From Flavobacterium psychrophilum (GTDB lineage Bacteria; Bacteroidota; Bacteroidia; Flavobacteriales; Flavobacteriaceae): a DNA stretch of 7,864 nt. Position numbers and translations under genes: made by a program. Shown here piece by piece: positions 6,573 through 7,864 of the stretch. The stretch is from assembly GCA_022729635.1 (NCBI GenBank), contig DZAU01000058.1:5257-13120 (forward strand). The letters are read 5' to 3'. Each line of letters opens with the position of its first letter. Position 1 is the stretch's first letter. The notes below the pieces were generated by a model. The model ran no database searches and was not told where the DNA came from. It saw only the letters and a list, made by a program, of their open reading frames with translations.

Positions 6573-6645
6573 GGTACCTTAGCTCAGATGGTAGAGCAAT
6601 GGACTGAAAATCCATGTGTCCCTGGTTCGATCCCTGGAGGTACCA
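6573..6645 (+). tRNA. tRNA-Phe (anticodon GAA)
   Basis: A complete cloverleaf: acceptor stem GGTACCT (6573-6579) with AGGTACC (6638-6644), D stem GCTC/GAGC (6582-6585, 6594-6597), anticodon stem ATGGA/TCCAT (6599-6603, 6611-6615) with loop CTGAAAA and anticodon GAA at 6606-6608, a 5-base variable loop, and T loop TTCGATC (6626-6632). The discriminator base is A6645. No CCA is encoded (the next bases are CGA), so CCA must be added after transcription. The T stem CCTGG/CCTGG has a central U-U mismatch (6623 and 6635). It is a single-gene unit with its own promoter and terminator. Confidence 0.97.
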
Positions 6646-6647
6646 CG

Positions 6648-6674
6648 AAACCCACTCGATTGAGTGGGTTTTTT
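6648..6674 (+). terminator. Rho-independent terminator of tRNA-Phe
   Basis: CCCACTC (6651-6657) pairs perfectly with GAGTGGG (6662-6668) around the loop GATT. The flanking AAA pairs with the first of six T residues (6669-6674). It begins 2 bases after the tRNA end. Read leftward it lies 27 bases beyond the stop of the TPR gene, but only three U residues follow the stem, so it would be a weaker terminator for that gene. Confidence 0.9.
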
Positions 6675-6694
6675 GTTTTAAGTTTGTACAATAA

Positions 6695-7666
6695 TTAGTT
6701 TTGTGAAATATTATTGTCTTTCAGAATCTGATTGAATTTTTCTTCTTTCCCCTGTTTTTTCATTTCTGCATAAATAAAACTGATCATTTTTTCGGCATCG
6801 CTTCTATAAGGAGATTTTAGATAAACATACAAATTATAAGCCTTGCACATATTATCCAATCCTCTTTCATAATCTTGTAAATTAGTTGTATAAACATTCC
6901 CAATTCCATAATAAACTTCTGGATTATTTTTGTCTAATTCTGCTAACTTCTCATAGGCTTCAATAGCTTTATCATATTCTTTTTTGTACTGATAAACCAA
7001 TGCAATATTCTGCAAAGGCATTAATCCTTTTGGATCTATTTCTAATGATTTTTTATAGCATTCAATCGCTTTGTCAAAATTGTTTAATCTTCTATAATTT
7101 ACACCCAAATTATCCCAAGCAAAAGCAAATTCAGGGTCTTCTTTTACTGCTTTTTCAAAATACACGACAGCTTTTTCAGAATTTTCTTTTTTGACCTCAT
7201 CCATTCCTTTATTGTAGTATTCTATGGCCTTTTTATTGTCAGAAAATGATTTAGCACTTTGTTTTTCATTACTTGCTATTTTCTCTTTTACAGAAGCACA
7301 ATTACTCATCATATACCTTTCCATTTCATAATAATATTTTTTATACTCTTCCGAATTTTCGTTAGTATTAAAAGAAATATCAACTTGCTTTTTTCCATCT
7401 TTTTCGGATGCTTTCTCTTTTAAAACATCAATATCCAATAGCTTTGAACCTAACTGATAAGCACCGATTTGCTTGTCGATACAGTCGCTAATATCTATTG
7501 CTATTTCGTTTATCGGGCGATTGTAAGTAGGAATAGAATCGACGCACTTGCATCCTTTCTCAGCTAACTCTTTTAAAAGTGTTTCGGAACCTATTTTTTT
7601 AACTTCCTGAGAAATCCCTTTAGAATAGAAAGCAATTGCAATTATTAATAGTGCTGTTTTTTTCAT
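6695..7666 (-). CDS. Secreted tetratricopeptide-repeat protein with Cys-containing N-terminal domain
   Basis: The 323-residue protein has a signal peptide (1-20, ending GISQ before Glu21), so it should be exported to the periplasm or beyond. The mature N-terminal half (about 21-135) is not a TPR and has four cysteines in a characteristic spacing: GCKCVDSI (Cys39, Cys41), ISDCID (Cys62) and MSNCASVKE (Cys122). These could form disulfides or a metal site. From about 146 to 282 there are four TPR units, the clearest being AWDNLGVNYRRLNNFDKAIE (183-202), then IALVYQYKKEYDKAIEAYEK (221-240) and YYGIGNVY (252-259). TPRs mediate protein-protein contacts, but the partner is unknown. The gene stands alone, between the convergent tRNA-Phe and a terminator at 7828-7858. 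I know of no specific function; similar proteins in flavobacteria are annotated only as TPR proteins. Confidence 0.87.
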   Translation of the reverse strand: MKKTALLIIAIAFYSKGISQEVKKIGSETLLKELAEKGCKCVDSIPTYNRPINEIAIDISDCIDKQIGAYQLGSKLLDIDVLKEKASEKDGKKQVDISFNTNENSEEYKKYYYEMERYMMSNCASVKEKIASNEKQSAKSFSDNKKAIEYYNKGMDEVKKENSEKAVVYFEKAVKEDPEFAFAWDNLGVNYRRLNNFDKAIECYKKSLEIDPKGLMPLQNIALVYQYKKEYDKAIEAYEKLAELDKNNPEVYYGIGNVYTTNLQDYERGLDNMCKAYNLYVYLKSPYRSDAEKMISFIYAEMKKQGKEEKFNQILKDNNISQN

Positions 7667-7755
7667 TTTTTATTTATATTTTGATTATTAGAAACTTACG
7701 TGTATATCAACTTTGTTACCTCCAAAAAATTTAAAATTTTACTCCTTCGAATCAT

Positions 7756-7763
7756 CAAATTTA
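7756..7763 (-). promoter_or_regulatory. Candidate -7 promoter element for the TPR gene
   Basis: The minus strand reads TAAATTTG, a full match to TAnnTTTG, about 90 bases upstream of the ATG at 7666. This would give an untranslated leader of roughly 80 bases. No TTG lies at the expected upstream spacing, and the DNA is AT-rich enough for chance matches. Apart from this element and the hairpin at 7785-7800, I see nothing else in 7667-7827. Confidence 0.35.
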
Positions 7764-7784
7764 ACAAATTAAACATTACTAAAA

Positions 7785-7800
7785 TTACGGCTTCCCGTAA
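7785..7800. other. Perfect 6-bp hairpin upstream of the TPR gene
   Basis: TTACGG (7785-7790) and CCGTAA (7795-7800) pair perfectly around the 4-base loop CTTC. On the minus strand it is followed by TTTTAG, so it could be a weak secondary terminator for the gene to the right. It also lies just upstream of the candidate -7 element at 7756-7763, where an operator could sit. Neither role is established. Confidence 0.4.
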
Positions 7801-7827
7801 ACGAGCAATTTTTTTTTAATTCTAAAT

Positions 7828-7858
7828 AAAAAAAACGGCAACCCATTCAGGTTGCCGT
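7828..7858 (-). terminator. Strong leftward terminator of a gene beyond the right edge
   Basis: ACGGCAACC (7835-7843) pairs perfectly over 9 bp with GGTTGCCGT (7850-7858) around a 6-base loop. Read leftward, the stem is followed directly by a U-rich run (the A run at 7828-7835). It implies a leftward gene ending at or just right of the window edge; a TGA on the minus strand at 7864-7862 could be its stop, though this cannot be checked here. It also insulates the TPR gene from upstream transcription. Confidence 0.85.
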
Positions 7859-7864
7859 CTTTCA

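Noticed and set aside
7000..7194. Rightward open frame at 7000-7194
   Set aside because: Antisense to the TPR repeats; the repeats explain the sequence.
1..7864. CRISPR array, insertion sequence, phage or defence genes
   Set aside because: No regularly spaced repeats, no transposase or integrase motifs, and no foreign-looking composition were seen.

Overview
The window looks like chromosomal DNA from a member of the Bacteroidota, most probably a Flavobacterium-type organism (family Flavobacteriaceae). The signs are AT-rich coding and intergenic DNA, starts preceded by A-rich stretches without Shine-Dalgarno sequences, a TAnnTTTG-type promoter with a TTG box 19 bases upstream, signal peptides ending in Ser-Gln before Glu, and a gene order that from general knowledge is common in flavobacteria. 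The species assignment is inference; no database was consulted.

Layout. The left edge (1-224) holds a possible 3' tail of a rightward gene, a copy of what looks like a dispersed intergenic repeat (98-127) and a bidirectional hairpin terminator. From 6475 down to 225 runs a leftward cluster of six genes: coaX (type III pantothenate kinase), a FadL-like outer-membrane beta-barrel protein that overlaps coaX by 8 bases, lptC (LPS transport), a 64-residue two-helix membrane protein of unknown function, a CNNM/CorC-type membrane protein with a CBS pair, and, after a 108-base gap, a PpiD-like membrane-anchored periplasmic peptidyl-prolyl isomerase. The first five genes are tightly packed and probably one operon. 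ppiD may have its own promoter and ends at the terminator at 177-204.

Divergent from coaX lies tRNA-Phe(GAA) (6573-6645), the only confident rightward gene, with its own promoter and terminator. It converges on a leftward gene (6695-7666) for a secreted tetratricopeptide-repeat protein with a Cys-containing N-terminal region. The right edge (7667-7864) holds a weak promoter candidate, a small perfect hairpin, and a strong leftward terminator for a gene outside the window.

Function. Apart from coaX (coenzyme A synthesis) and the tRNA, every protein gene encodes a membrane, periplasmic or outer-membrane product. The lptC-OMP-CNNM-ppiD set reads as an envelope-maintenance module covering LPS export, an outer-membrane channel or structural barrel, ion homeostasis or membrane integrity, and folding of exported proteins. 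I see no mobile element, CRISPR array, phage gene or defence system, and no broken gene. No clearly new system is evident. The least explained parts are the 64-residue membrane protein, the coaX-overlapping barrel and the Cys-containing domain of the TPR protein.
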